Shown piece by piece: positions 1 through 10,965 of a DNA stretch of 64,000 nt (position 1 is its first letter; each line of letters begins with the position of its first letter). A program made the translations under genes and the position numbers. The notes beneath the pieces are model-generated. The model was not told the origin of the DNA and did not search any database. It saw only the letters and a list, made by a program, of their open reading frames with translations. The stretch is taken from NCBI GenBank assembly GCA_026419785.1, contig JAODTK010003832.1, positions 310,001-374,000 of the forward strand. Direction: 5' to 3'. Source of the DNA: Sclerodactyla briareus. Taxonomy: Eukaryota; Echinodermata; Holothuroidea; Dendrochirotida; Sclerodactylidae.

Positions 1-890
1 CCAGAGACTTATGAGTGCTAAATTTCGCTGAAGTGATCCTCATCATTTAGCCTGCCTGCATCCATCGACTCAGTGTTACGGTCGCTGGTACTTCCCACAC
101 TGAATGGAAAACGTTGGATTCACTGGTTATGAAATCGTAACTTACCTTTCTCTGCAAGATACACTTTATACTTACCAGGTTATTTTTCAGTATTTCACTT
201 CAATTGCCCTCAGATGAATTTTTGACCTTGGTCAAAAGCAACAAGCATCTTTCGCGGTTAGTACATATGCAGGTGATTTGATTGGTTCGTTCTGCGTCAA
301 GTTGTGGTTTGAGTTGGAAACACACATCTTGCAGGGTTTTGATATAGCTGAATCATGGTGATTCTTTTGATGATGCCATTGTTCTGTGTTGCCCACACTT
401 TACTATTGCCACCATTTAAATATGATTTTTTTTTTCTCGGCGTCCTCCTTTTGCCCACAAACTTTGTAAGGGGAACATGTCGGGGGGGGGGGGGGGGGGA
501 AGGCAAGGAATTACTAAGCAGAGTTGCGTTCTTGTTATAGGGCTGGGGGTACCTTCAGAGTTGTGTTATTTGTCAGTTCAATAGTTGCCATCACACTATC
601 TTCAGCTGGAGGCCTCCTCTGCCACGCCACAAGTTGGGTGGCATGGAATGGGTTCTCGCTGACTAAGGTGGAATCATTGATATCAAGATTGTCGCCCGAA
701 AAATGGACGAACTAAGTTTGTTGTGGGGGGGGGGCACAAATATCCGTTACATGTTCACTTATGCTATCCATATCCACATAGTCCTACACCATTCATCAGT
801 ACACTGCAGGGTTTTGTTTTGTATTACTTATGGGCTACTTCTCGCTAGTTTTTTTAGTACCGGTCAACTGAAGGAACCAAAGTAGCTACA
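1..890. other. No gene seen; low-complexity, T- and G-rich sequence
   Basis: I see no recognisable protein, RNA or mobile element here. There are long G runs near 481-499 and 724-733. The short open frames are hydrophobic because of T-rich DNA and look like chance. Confidence 0.5.
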
Positions 891-892
891 GT

Positions 893-2755
893 GTATGCTG
901 ATAAGCTGGGGCCGGTCGAATTGAACGGCTGGAGGCGAAGTGGCAAACCTTCAAAGCTGCACTCGTTCAAACAGCAGGGCAGTGAAATCCTGAGCGTTGG
1001 CCAAGGCAGAATGGCAGAATGAACAGTTCTTGGTCGAGGAATCGTTTGTCCGCTAGGCCTGTTGGCTAGATCTTTTGAGGATTTGTTACCAGCTGACCTA
1101 CAATTTTTGGCAATTCAGATTGATAATGCTACAACTCTAGAGGCTAAATCGCCTGTAGACTGTGACGTACCGGCTATCAAGGAAACGTGAGGCATTGGAG
1201 CAGTTGAAGGGCGGGGAAGCTCCCAGGGTCTACGGCATACATCTAAAGATGCTCTGGACTGGTGGCCAGGCTGCCTGCAGTTGTTTGCAATCGCCTACTG
1301 CTCATGTTTTGAGCACTATTGTCATCCCAACGGACTGAAAAAGGGGACTTATAGTTCCAATCTGGAAAGGGAAGGCTGATACTCGGGCTGCAATAACTAT
1401 AGAGGGGTAACTTTCCTCTCAGTACCTGGCATAGTCTTTGCTAGGATCATCCTGAACATGTCCGTTGTCAGCTTGTTGCTCATCAGCGTCCTGAGCAGTC
1501 GGGGGTTACTCCCAAGAAGTCACTGTCCACTGTCGATCACATTTTGGCTCCCCGTGTCCTGTCTGAGCAGGATGCGGGAATTTCGGTAGGGTAGAGGTTT
1601 TCTCGTGGCCGATATCGACTCTCGCAAGACCTTCAACTCTGTGTGTAGGGAGAATCTCTGAAATTTTTTTTCGAGCAGCGTGGTGTGCCAACCCGTCTTG
1701 TACACCTAATATCCTCTCTGTCTTCTGGAAGTGCGATTGCTGTGGAGTGTGCTGGTGGAGTCTCTGACTTCTTCCCCATCGTCATGGGTGTGAGACAGGA
1801 GAGACAGGAGTGTACACTGATTCCAACACTTTTCAACACGTGTATGGACTGTATTATGAGAGGATTGTGCAATGGTACCGACTGCCGGGTCTCTCTCGGT
1901 GGAGGGAGGGTTTTCTGGAGTGGACTCCGGGATGGATGCTGCATTACTACCTCGCCGAGTTGTTGATCCTCTGGTGATGCTTGGAACACTTATAGTCGGA
2001 GCGATCCTGTTGGGCCTTCAGGCGTCATGAATCAAGACTAATATCCAGTCTTTCAGTGGAATCTTGGACAGTGTTGCAGGGTCTGTCCAGGTGTTGATCG
2101 AGAACGTGGAAGTCACTGAGACATTCGATTACCTCGGCAGTGTCATTAGTGACTCTTAGTGACTCTTCTTGCAAGCTCGAGGTCAGTAAGACGCCTGGAT
2201 GGCATAAGGAGTCATGTAATCACTGGGATAGTGGGGTGGCGGTCGCGTGATATGGGCAGAAGAACCAATCTTCATGTTTTTGGCTCTAGTGTGCCTCCAG
2301 TCTTTCTATATTCTAGTAATGCTTGAACGCTCACTGTTGGGCTGAGACGGTGTATTGGATTTCTTTTTGTACTACTGACTTTGCGATCCCTCGGTTACCG
2401 TTGACAGGTTCACGTATCTAATGCCAGGGTTCTAGGGGAGGCGGGGATAGTGCCAACTGCGCTTTCTGCGAGATATTGACACCATGTCCGGCGACCATCC
2501 TGCCCACCGTGTCCTATGTGAACGGGATCCGGTGGGTTGGAGGAGCCGACTGTCGGGACGCCCCTCGTAGCTCATGGTTGGCGCAGCTTCGAGGGTACCT
2601 CAGTGGAGTTTGTGGCAGGGGATGGAGCCACAGGCCCAGGCCCTGGTCGCTTGCCCGGATGAAGCCGGGCGATTGGAAGCGGCGGGTGGATGCGGCTAGG
2701 TGCCATCCCGGATTGTGATCTCATGAGTGAGTGAGTGGGTGAGTGAGTGCTTCAG
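893..2755 (+). mobile_element. 5'-truncated non-LTR retrotransposon (LINE) with reverse-transcriptase remnants, I/Nimb- or RTE-like
   Basis: Conceptual translation in shifting frames gives the usual order of a LINE ORF2. A linker is followed by CNNYRGVTFLSVPG (about 1387-1430), an SGVTPKKSTVDHILA-like block (about 1495-1545), the segment RGVPTRLVHLISSLSSG then DFFPIVMGVRQ then TLFNTCMDCIM (1680-1860), and IKTNIQSFSGILDS with TFDYLGSVISDS (about 2030-2160). Further on come RSRDMGRRTNLHVFGS-like, PAHRVLCERDPVGW and GRP motifs (2490-2570) and a C-terminal WKRRVDAA (about 2670-2690). The order matches a LINE type common in fish and invertebrates. No endonuclease is visible, so it is 5' truncated. 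Several stops and frame changes show it is inactive, though some could be sequence errors. The clade is uncertain. Confidence 0.85.
2725..2754 (+). repeat. (GTGA)n microsatellite tail of the LINE
   Basis: Short GTGA repeats directly follow the last coding motif of the LINE. Short tandem tails instead of poly-A are known for I- and RTE-like LINEs, so this probably marks the 3' end of the insertion. Confidence 0.6.
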
Positions 2756-4040
2756 ACAGTGACAGGGGCGGCGCCAGGATTCCCCTGACGGCGGAGGCGG
2801 GGGGGGGGGAGGGGGAACGCCAGGTGTCAAACTCAATAGGAGCTGATGAAGAGTTTTTGTTTTGGCCGCGCGGGTCAGCCATGTGACGAGGGGTGGAGGA
2901 GGGGGAAAGGGTGTGTGCAGAGGGGGCGGCAACCAAACTGGAGCTGTCAATTAACTCAGCCTACTTGAGAGATATGATTACTTTATGAATTCCATTTATT
3001 TCCATTCTCTTTCAATTCCTTCTCTGCTCACTCCCAGACATTTTGCTTCGCTCCCAACAGGGAAGGGAACTTCTCCCGACGGGAGGAGGGGGAAGGGGGA
3101 ATTTCCATTCTATTAAATAATTTTATTGCTCTGTATGAATTATTGACGGAAAAATTGTTGTTTTATCGGACATCATAGTAATTTGGAAGTGAAACGAGCC
3201 ATATTTCCATTATTTGGAATATTCTCGTTTTCAGCCGATGCTCCGTATTTTACGTTTCCTGCGGAAATTTCGGAATAAAATATGTGTATCCCATACTATT
3301 TCCTCCAGACTTTTCATTTTTGTCAGTTATTAGCCACTCCACCGTCGCTTGTTCCGAGTTTCACGTTCATGATCCGTTCCAAGTACAATTGAAACCACTT
3401 CAATGTCAAATACCAGCTGGTTCGAGGAGATATCCACTTGGGGGAAAGCATCTTGATTTTTATGTCAGCGAATCGGCCGATCGGCCAATTCCACTTTGTC
3501 CATAGTTCAAGTGGCTGAATATTCTGATGAGGAATCCTCAATTCCCTTTCTATTCGATAATTTTAATGCGCGGTATGATTCATTGAAGAGAAAAATGCAA
3601 AATTATTAAGTAAAATGAACCATTCCCTGTGATAAAACTTAAATTTGCACTCGATGACCCCCTAATTATTGACCTAATTAGGCAATTTGAGAAACACAAA
3701 CAGGATATTCATATTCAGCATAATTATCTTACCAGAATCACCTATTTGATTGCTTTTCCTAAAAAATGTCTCATGGAACTTAAATAGGCACATGTCTGGA
3801 TTTTTTGTGTCTAGACTATACGAAACAGGAAAATCGCACGGATATGGAAGATAATAATCAGTCCTGAAGGCAGTCGATAAACATGACTCTCTACATTTGT
3901 TTACTGCCCAGGGACCAACGAGGCGCACAGGTGTTGCGTCACGATTCAGTAAATTCAGTGGAGTATCTGGATCGGCGACAACAGGTTATGTTCATTAGTG
4001 ATCAAGGCATTGAAGGCGCGAATGGATTTGACGAGTGCTG
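2756..4040. other. No gene seen; upstream flank of the P450 gene
   Basis: G-rich runs lie near 2798-2815. Two AT-rich segments (about 3105-3165 and 3540-3600) resemble each other and may be diverged copies of a short repeat. Promoter and 5' UTR of the P450 gene are expected in the last few hundred bases, but I see no convincing TATA box or initiator. An ATG at 4022, out of frame with the P450 start, opens a 46-codon frame ending at 4162. Confidence 0.4.
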
Positions 4041-4190
4041 ATGACGCTGTTTATTGCCAGTGCTGTACTGACCACACTAGTCCGGTCCACGGTCAAATAT
4101 GTCGTCCTAAAATACAAGTTCAGAAAAGTGGACGGGCCGAAGGGATTTCCTTTCATAGGTAATATCTTGCAGCTTGGTAAAGACAGCATA
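4041..4190 (+). CDS. Cytochrome P450 (CYP4-like), exon 1: membrane anchor and proline-rich hinge
   Basis: The exon encodes 50 codons and ends in phase 0 at a consensus donor (GTAAGT at 4191). Residues about 3-15 (LFIASAVLTTLV) form a hydrophobic ER signal-anchor. A basic stretch and GPKGFPFIGNILQLG follow, the hinge that opens the catalytic domain in microsomal P450s. CYP4 enzymes are haem-thiolate monooxygenases that usually omega-hydroxylate fatty acids with NADPH-P450 reductase. I chose ATG 4041 because it begins the hydrophobic segment; the open frame runs 6 bases upstream without another ATG. The frame is intact. CYP4 assignment rests on the downstream exons as well as this one. Further + strand exons with compatible phases lie up to 48.8 kb. 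Confidence 0.85.
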
Positions 4191-4660
4191 GTAAGTACAT
4201 TTATTCCATTCACGGCCAGACAGTGCCGATTCGGTTCTAAAGGTCCGCAATGCGTAGCCTAGTTACATATGGAAAGGACAGGTCGATAATTTACATATCG
4301 ATACGAAATAGTAGAATTGATAGACTACAGCGTAATAAAAAGAATTGATAGCCTATATACTCGATGGACCGGGAAAATAGGCCTTATTGAAAGTAATGTT
4401 ATGATTCAACTGAAACCAGCTTCATACCCAGCAAGAAATAATGATTTAATAGTCGAGTTTATGGGGTTGGGTTCATTACCCTTAAATTGCAATGCTGGCG
4501 GTTAAATAATAGAATAATAATAATATTAATAATAATAAAGCGCTCCCCAAAGAAGAAGAGGAAGGGGAAAACACTTCATTTACAGTGAACAGTTCAAGTG
4601 GTATGGCATTGTTCCAGATGACAATTATTGGTATATGAATTTCCTACTAAGTTTACTACC
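4191..4660 (+). other. Start of P450 intron 1; nothing recognised
   Basis: AT-rich intron sequence with a short TAA repeat near 4510-4540. No gene, RNA or recognisable element was seen. Confidence 0.4.
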
Positions 4661-4676
4661 ACTATCTATCTATCTA

Positions 4677-4715
<39 letters not shown>

Positions 4716-5301
4716 CTATCTATCTATCTATCTATCTATCTCTCTAGCTATCTATCTATCTATCTATCCAGTGTTAACAATTGCCTTCTGGCCCCCAAAA
4801 CAGTCATTCTGTGATGGATTTGGACCGAACTTGGACACAATGGTTTATTGACCCATGGGACATGTTTGACTTAGTGAAGGTCGAGGTCAAAGGTCATTAA
4901 AGGGGCAGTATAGGCCCATCATGTGTAAATTTCAAAATGTATCTCCTCCTACAAATTTAGTGCACAGTGCTGATGCTCCGTCATAATGATGTTCTAAAAG
5001 CCGTACCTCCGGGGTGATCAGGAAATTTCGGTCCAAAGTTCCACTTGGCCCCGAGGGCCAATTTTATAAAATTCACAAATAGTACTTGAAATGCATCTCC
5101 TCCCACAAGATTCGATTTATGTTTTACAAAAGTTACATGTAATGGTCCTTGGGTGGAGGACATCGAGGTGTTCGGGAATTTTGGGCTCAAGGCCAGTCCA
5201 CGGACCCCGTACGGTCCATTATGAAATACCGCAAAATCTTGTATCTCCATTATTTCCTCCATTTTCTAGCTCAAACCAGTGTCTATCTATCTATCTATCT
5301 A

Positions 5302-5336
<35 letters not shown>

Positions 5337-5990
5337 ACCATTCCGTCAACATCTGGCTTCTTCTGACCTGTGTTTGCTCGGTCTTGGATCAGATGTTGAC
5401 CAAGCTTGGACACAATATTCATAGGCCACTGGGACATCTTTGACCTCAAGAAGGTCAACGTCAAAGATCTCCAAAGGGGCACAATGGACCAACGTGTGCA
5501 AAATTTCAAAATGTATCTCCTCCTACAAAGGCATCAGATTTTCGTTAAAAAAGAACTGTCGTCATAAGGTTCCTGGGTGGTGCTACTTTCAGGTTGTAAA
5601 CAGATTTTCGAATAAATCTCGTCTGAGGTCATGAGGGTTCAAACAGTGAAATCTGTAAACTTCTGCCTTTTTGGATGGATCTCCACCGAACCGGTTTGTA
5701 TTGATTATGGGCAGGTTGGACATTCTTAGCCACATGAAGGTCCAGGTCGAAGGTCATCAAAGGGGCATAATGGCCCATCATGTAAAATCTACACATTGCC
5801 TCTTCTGCTACACGAAAGCTTGTGTATTGTTTTCAATTGCATTCTAAGGTTCCTTGTGCAATTCGTCTTATGGCATGTTTGCAAAATTTTCATGCAATGT
5901 CATTTGGGGTAATGTAAGGGTAATTTTATGCTGAATTGGATATTTCTCCATTATTCTTGGACATTTTCACGTGATTCATTGGAGCTGAAG
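4661..5990. repeat. Repeat family A, copy 1: (TATC)n head plus ~300-bp tandem units
   Basis: A TATC array (4661-4769) is followed by a lead segment with paired AGGTCA half-sites (4884-4896). Then comes the family signature: GTGCACAGTGCTGATG, CATAATGATG, CCGTACC and GGGGTGaTCAGGAAaTTT, then TACTTGAAATGCATCTCC and TACATGTAATGGTCC. A second TATC array (5281-5336) is followed by another lead segment. The same order recurs near 14.8, 28.9 and 36.4 kb. The copy does not encode protein. It probably represents a non-autonomous dispersed element, perhaps two nested copies here. Confidence 0.75.
4884..4896 (+). promoter_or_regulatory. Perfect DR1 pair of AGGTCA half-sites inside repeat A1
   Basis: AGGTCA-A-AGGTCA is a direct repeat with 1-base spacing, the known consensus for RXR heterodimers and HNF4-type nuclear receptors. 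It lies in the first intron of a P450 gene, a class often under nuclear-receptor control. It is also part of a dispersed repeat, so function is only a possibility. Confidence 0.3.
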
Positions 5991-6040
5991 GATATTTGCT
6001 CCGTCTGTACCCGAGCGGAGGGTTAGTCTAGGCTTGTGCA

Positions 6041-6400
6041 AGACTAGGAGGCCCCAGCATCTATCCCATCTTATCTCTGTTTAATCTTTGCAAGCATGGT
6101 TGGTGAAAGAGAGAAACTTCTTTGAAACTTAGCCTATCTATCTGAAAGATGTCTGTGGACTACTTCGCCTCAATGGCCTGAAGCTTACTTGTTTGCTGCC
6201 ACATTATTTCTGGTATTTTCTGAAGTCCATTCAGACTAGGAGGCCCCCAGCATCTATCCCATCTTATCTCTGTTTAATCTCTGCAAGCATGGTTGGTGAA
6301 AGAGAGAAACTTCTTTGAAACTTAGCCTATCTATCTGAAAGATGTCTGTGGACTACTTCGCCTCAATGGCCTGAGGCTTACTTGTGTGGTGCCACCTTTT
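6041..6400. repeat. Tandem duplication, 192-bp period, two copies
   Basis: The segment starting AGACTAGGAGGCCCC at 6041 restarts at 6233 and is nearly identical, including TCTATCCCATCTTATCTC, GCAAGCATGGTTGGTGAAAG and GACTACTTCGCCTCAATGG. The second copy runs into a T-run near 6400. The close identity suggests a recent duplication or an assembly artefact. No coding potential was seen. Confidence 0.85.
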
Positions 6401-6673
6401 TTTTTTTTTTTAAATGTCTGTATTTTCGTGTAATATAAAATTTGAGTCTGTCGTTTTCTGTCGACAATGAGTTTGATCATTGAAACGTCTATTTCAGTCT
6501 ACTATTGCCACGATCCGAAGCGACAATGAAAATGAGAGAATGCGAATGATTCAATCATTTCATTCTGATAAAATGATTTCTCAGTCCGCGGTAGAAACCA
6601 CAAGAATGTGGCACCGGTCATAAAGAAGGGTCATTAGCTATGGCCACCCGGTTCAAGGTGCTAGTTCTGTAAT

Positions 6674-6829
6674 GTTTTTCACGCGTTCTGCAAGAGCTAG
6701 AGAATATACGTTCCAATGAGACCAATAGTAAGCACGTTTATGTACAGTCAAGCATATAAGGATACTATGGCTCATTGGAGAGTATATTCTCTAGCTATTG
6801 GAGACAGTCACGCGTGAAAAAAACGAAAA
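6674..6829. repeat. Fold-back (inverted repeat) element, MITE-like
   Basis: AGCTAGAGAATATAC plus CCAATGAG (6695-6720) is matched in reverse complement by CTCATTGG plus GTATATTCTCTAGCT (6771-6796). Outer arms with TTTTTCACGCG and CGCGTGAAAAA extend the pairing to about 6674 and 6829. A short interrupted palindrome of about 150 bp without coding capacity is typical of a miniature inverted-repeat transposon. No target-site duplication was identified. Confidence 0.6.
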
Positions 6830-8669
6830 CAACAAACATTCACGCGAAGCCATCATAATAAGACCCATACCATACGCTGAGCATACGCCGTCGATGAATC
6901 CACGCTCCGTTCACGAGACATCACCATAAAAGTCATTCACTGTGCATCGGAACTAATTTTGAATTGACACACCATACTCTTCCAAGTCATAATTGTTTGA
7001 AACAAATATAGCAATTCTCTAGTCCCAAACCCTTATAAAGAGACGCCAATCGTCTCGCAACCCCGGCAATAAAAGGACGGGTCCATTTGTAAAAACATAT
7101 TCCAACGGCGGTATAACAAAACGGATTTCGCACTGTAGTGACGCTATACCGACACGATAGAGAGAAATATCGATCGCTGGGGTTGAAGAGATCATCGAAC
7201 AATTATGGCACAATTATGATTACGTTATTCATGAATATTGTGAGACGAACTCCTGTCTGTGCAATCTACATCTGGTGACCTACTTTGACTCCATTGAACC
7301 TTTTGACCTGATTATTTTGTGACCTTCTTGGTCAATTTTTTCTATGACGATCAGACTCGTCTTGTTGCAACAAATCAATAAGTCAACGGCACTGAGTACT
7401 ACACACCACACACCTCTTACCCACTTTACACACAATTGTCCAGAACCTCAGGAGTGTATATTCGATAATGTAGTAACTGCATATATTAAACCAGTTCCCA
7501 TAAACCCTTCACTGAGTCCCTGAAGTGTCCCAGTAGACAGCTACTGTGAGTTTTCTGTTATCACATGCCCAGTCAAGAACACACAAATATACTTGAACTG
7601 CCAAATATGTCCTTTCCAAAATTCATTGATTCATTCAGCTGTCATTGTTACAGCCACACTCACTTTTCTTAAGCTATGGTAGACTTGTGAACAAAACTGT
7701 CTATTCGTTTACCCAACAATTGTCTGGTACGATTCCTGTTGCCCAAGTGGAGAGGGTGGCAAGAGCCCAGACGGAGGGGGAAGCATCATTCAAGTTTATC
7801 CTCCACTTCAACAAATCCCCCGCCCTCCCCACCAACCGAACAATTGAGTTTGGCTGATGCTGTTGACGAGCGCGATCGGTTCTATTACAGTTTAAATATC
7901 AAGGAACTCTCAAATAGAAAAAATCTCAGAAAGGGAAAATGGGAGTCTGCGTGTCGGGCACCTTGCTCACGCCCCCTCACCTCAGGCGAATCTTGGAGCC
8001 CCCCCCCCCCCCCCTTTTATAGGAGTGTCCCCTCATTGATTTTTTTTTCTGCCGGCTTTTAAAATAAAATGTGCCGAGAGGATGCAAGGTTAGGTTGGCA
8101 ACTGTAGATTCCCCCACTCTGAGGGTCTTGGTGTGTCGGTGTTTAGGGATCTCTGAAATCTCCAGCTAAAACCACTGAGACCGCTAAATGGTATTCGATA
8201 GCAGCTACAAACAAAAATGATATTTGTCACATTGGGTCAATGACATTTACACACGGCATTGGAGTGTGGTAAGTTAATTATTCTGCTACTTGCAATAACT
8301 TTCCTGCTTGGAATGAATATTAGGATTTTAGGTGATCGTGAACGTCTCCTCCTGTTACACTAAGTTGGATATTACGCAAATTTTGAAATGGGAATGAATC
8401 ACTACAAATAGTTGCGTTCTTGTTTTAGCTTATATCAAGGTCTGAGAGTTCACGGAGATTGAACCCCGGGGAACACGGGGATTGAAAGATAACACTCAAT
8501 CTGGGATAATCGTGCAAGACTACGCTCTCAGCAATATTTTAACAATGCGGTGATCAACCCTCACTCACCATTGGGTAGACAGGTAGACGTCATCGTGGAG
8601 GTTATCTGATTCAACACCATTTTGCGCTCTGTAACCGGTGCTGATAAATTCTGGAAAGCTTATGAACAG
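6830..8669. other. Intron sequence; no gene recognised
   Basis: Mixed unique-looking sequence with short open frames that I cannot assign. A C-run near 8000-8015 followed by a T-run resembles the C-run-rich parts of repeat family D. Confidence 0.4.
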
Positions 8670-8725
8670 TCCGGGAGATTCTCCCAAACGGGAGAATCTA
8701 TTCATTCTCCGAACAGAAGAATCTG
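8670..8725 (+). repeat. Short palindromic element, copy 1
   Basis: CCGGGAGATTCTCC opens the segment. GATTCTCCC-AAAC-GGGAGAATC (8677-8698) is a perfect 9-bp stem with a 4-base loop, and a looser copy follows (8704-8724). An inverted relative lies at 10905-10965. Confidence 0.6.
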
Positions 8726-9117
8726 TATGCAAATGAAGTTAACACGCGATGCTGATAGAATGACGGCCAGTCGTTTCTGATAGCGGTCTTGCCCGTGTTT
8801 AAGGAAAAACAGAACTCGGCGAAAGCGAGTCAGCCCAGATACTTTTCGCTATTAAGCCTGCGTAGAATAACTGTATTAACAAGTAAATTTCACCAACGGG
8901 GTTTATATGTAGCTTACCCTTCTTGAAAGGCTTCATGCCTTCACGAGTCGATACACAAGGGTTTGCTGTAAGATACTACCTTCGCTACCTGGCTACGGCC
9001 CTCCACAACACAACCAGATGCTAGTGGTGGATCACAACAGACCGGCTGCAGACCGGCTGAAAATTTAATTACTGCCGTTCAACTCTGCCGCGCTCAGTGC
9101 ATTGGCCGACAACGGCC

Positions 9118-10625
9118 ATTGTGTGTACCGTGGGCGGAGATCAGGAGGGGGGAGGGGGAGGGGGGGGCGACGGGGGCATGTCCCCCCAACATTTTTGGTG
9201 GGGGGACATAATATCAAGAGCCCCTCTCCCCAATATTTGCGGACTGGTGAAAAAGAATCCTATAATCAAGTACAGTACGGCCATAACAAAAAAGGCATAT
9301 TTCTTATTAGATTGACTTAAATGTTATTTTAAGAAGGCCGAAACTGACCCCGCCCGTATCTGTCTTTCCGCTACCTGTATTTACAATACGCCCATGTATG
9401 CAATAACTCTGTCAGATTCGGCAAATATGATTTTTCTCCATATGTGTCATCTCAAGTGTGGTGAACATATGGGCAGGGCCGGGTAGGCCACAAGGAGACA
9501 TTCATGTTGCAACCCCCTCCCCTTCCACCCCCCCCTCCCCTATACAGGCGCGAAGCGGAGAGAAAATTCTGAGACGGAAAAATTTGGACGAACAATTTGA
9601 ACGGACACAAATCTGAAAAAAATGACCAAATTTTCTGCAGACTGGCTCAAATCTTCTTATTCAAATGCCCGAAAAATGCACACATTTTCCAAGACAGTGA
9701 TGTTCAAGCAAATTTTACAATCTGCGGGCCGCAGCCTCCAACCCAATTGGAAGGGTCCTCGATGGACGATCACTAAACATGGCTATGGTAGGAATGGAGA
9801 CCACGATGGAGAAATGTACGGATTAAAATCGATCAGCTTTCGGAAATTTATTGTCAATTTCAGTGATGCTTATTCGCCATAGCCGCTCCCTACAATCTGG
9901 GAGGAAGGGGGGGGGGGGGTTGAAGACTTTTTTTGGGACGCTACGCGTCAACGGATATGATGGTGGCGCGAATTGTAATTAATGAGCATAGATCAGTGAC
10001 TTCAAGACTGTTTCTTGAAATATAAATTTCTGAAAATTATTACCAAATTTAGGGACGTGCCTAACTGCCATTACGGCGCGGGATGTGCCCGTTCCTGTAA
10101 TCTGGGGGATCTGTGAAAAAAAAAAAAAAATCCTTGTACCCTACGCGTCCACTGATGGTGGCGGCTAGCCCGAGTTGTGAGGAATAGTCATCGCTCATGT
10201 TCCTTCAAAGAATTTCTTGAAAATTGAATTTGGAATTCGATTGCCAATTTTAAGAGTTGCTTACTGCCATACGGTCCAGGAAGTGCCGTTTTCTGCAATC
10301 CTGGGGGTCTGTAAAACCAAAAATGTCCTTGACACTAGCGTCAAGCAAACGATGGTGGCCCAAATTGTACAGAATAAACATTGATCACCCTCAAGAATGT
10401 TTCTCGAAAATTCAGGAATTTATTGCCAATTGGGGGATGTTGTTGCTTTACTGCCAGTATGGGCACGGAAGTTCCCTTTCCTGCAATCTGGGTGATTCGT
10501 AAATTAAAAAATTCTCCTTGGACGCTGAGCGCCAACCGATGGTAGCGCTCCGCTCTTAGATGTGCTGACATCAATCCCCCCCCCCCCCCACAGATCGCCT
10601 GATGTGTAGCGCTGTTGTGAGAGCG
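9118..10625. repeat. Repeat family D, copy 1, with internal ~195-bp tandem units
   Basis: The left part is rich in G and C runs (GTCCCCCCAAC and GGGGGGACATAATATC near 9180-9215). It continues through a CCCGAAAAxTGCA segment (about 9668) into about 4 tandem units of 185-206 bp. The units are marked by TxCAATCTGGG near 9890, 10096, 10297 and 10482, and each carries a GACGCTAcGCGTCAAC-like block and GATGGTGGCGC. The right end has GGTAGCGCTCCGCTCTTAGATG then a C-run. A related copy without as many internal units lies at 19.1-20.1 kb, so this is a dispersed element. Confidence 0.65.
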
Positions 10626-10904
10626 AGATATGTAAGAAGCCCACTGGCAACGGTGATTGGCCAACGCCTGTACCCGCTCTACGGGTAATTAAGATAATAA
10701 CAATTTATGTTTCTCCGAAACTACCTTGTGAACTATACTTTCATAGCAAGCTTTTTTGTAGCCTATTTAATAACATCCATATTGGTATATTTTTAAAGCA
10801 TTTCTCCACGTAAATGGGCTTTCAAGACGGTTAAAACCATTTGAACCTTATGTATCTCCTGATATACGAACGTTGCATTGTGGGTAGAATCCAGAATCCC
10901 GGAT

Positions 10905-10965
10905 GTCAAATTCTCCCAAACAGGAGAATATGTATTCTCCCAAACAGGAGAATCTCCCGGTACCG
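10905..10965 (-). repeat. Short palindromic element, copy 2, inverted relative to copy 1
   Basis: Two copies of ATTCTCCCAAACAGGAGAAT (10910-10929 and 10934-10953) are followed by TCTCCCGG. Read on the minus strand this begins CCGGGAGATTCTCC, exactly like the copy at 8670. The two form an inverted pair about 2.2 kb apart enclosing repeat D1. Confidence 0.6.

Noticed and set aside
8677-10953. Regular palindromes as a CRISPR-like array
   Set aside because: Only two short clusters, no regular spacers, and a eukaryotic setting.
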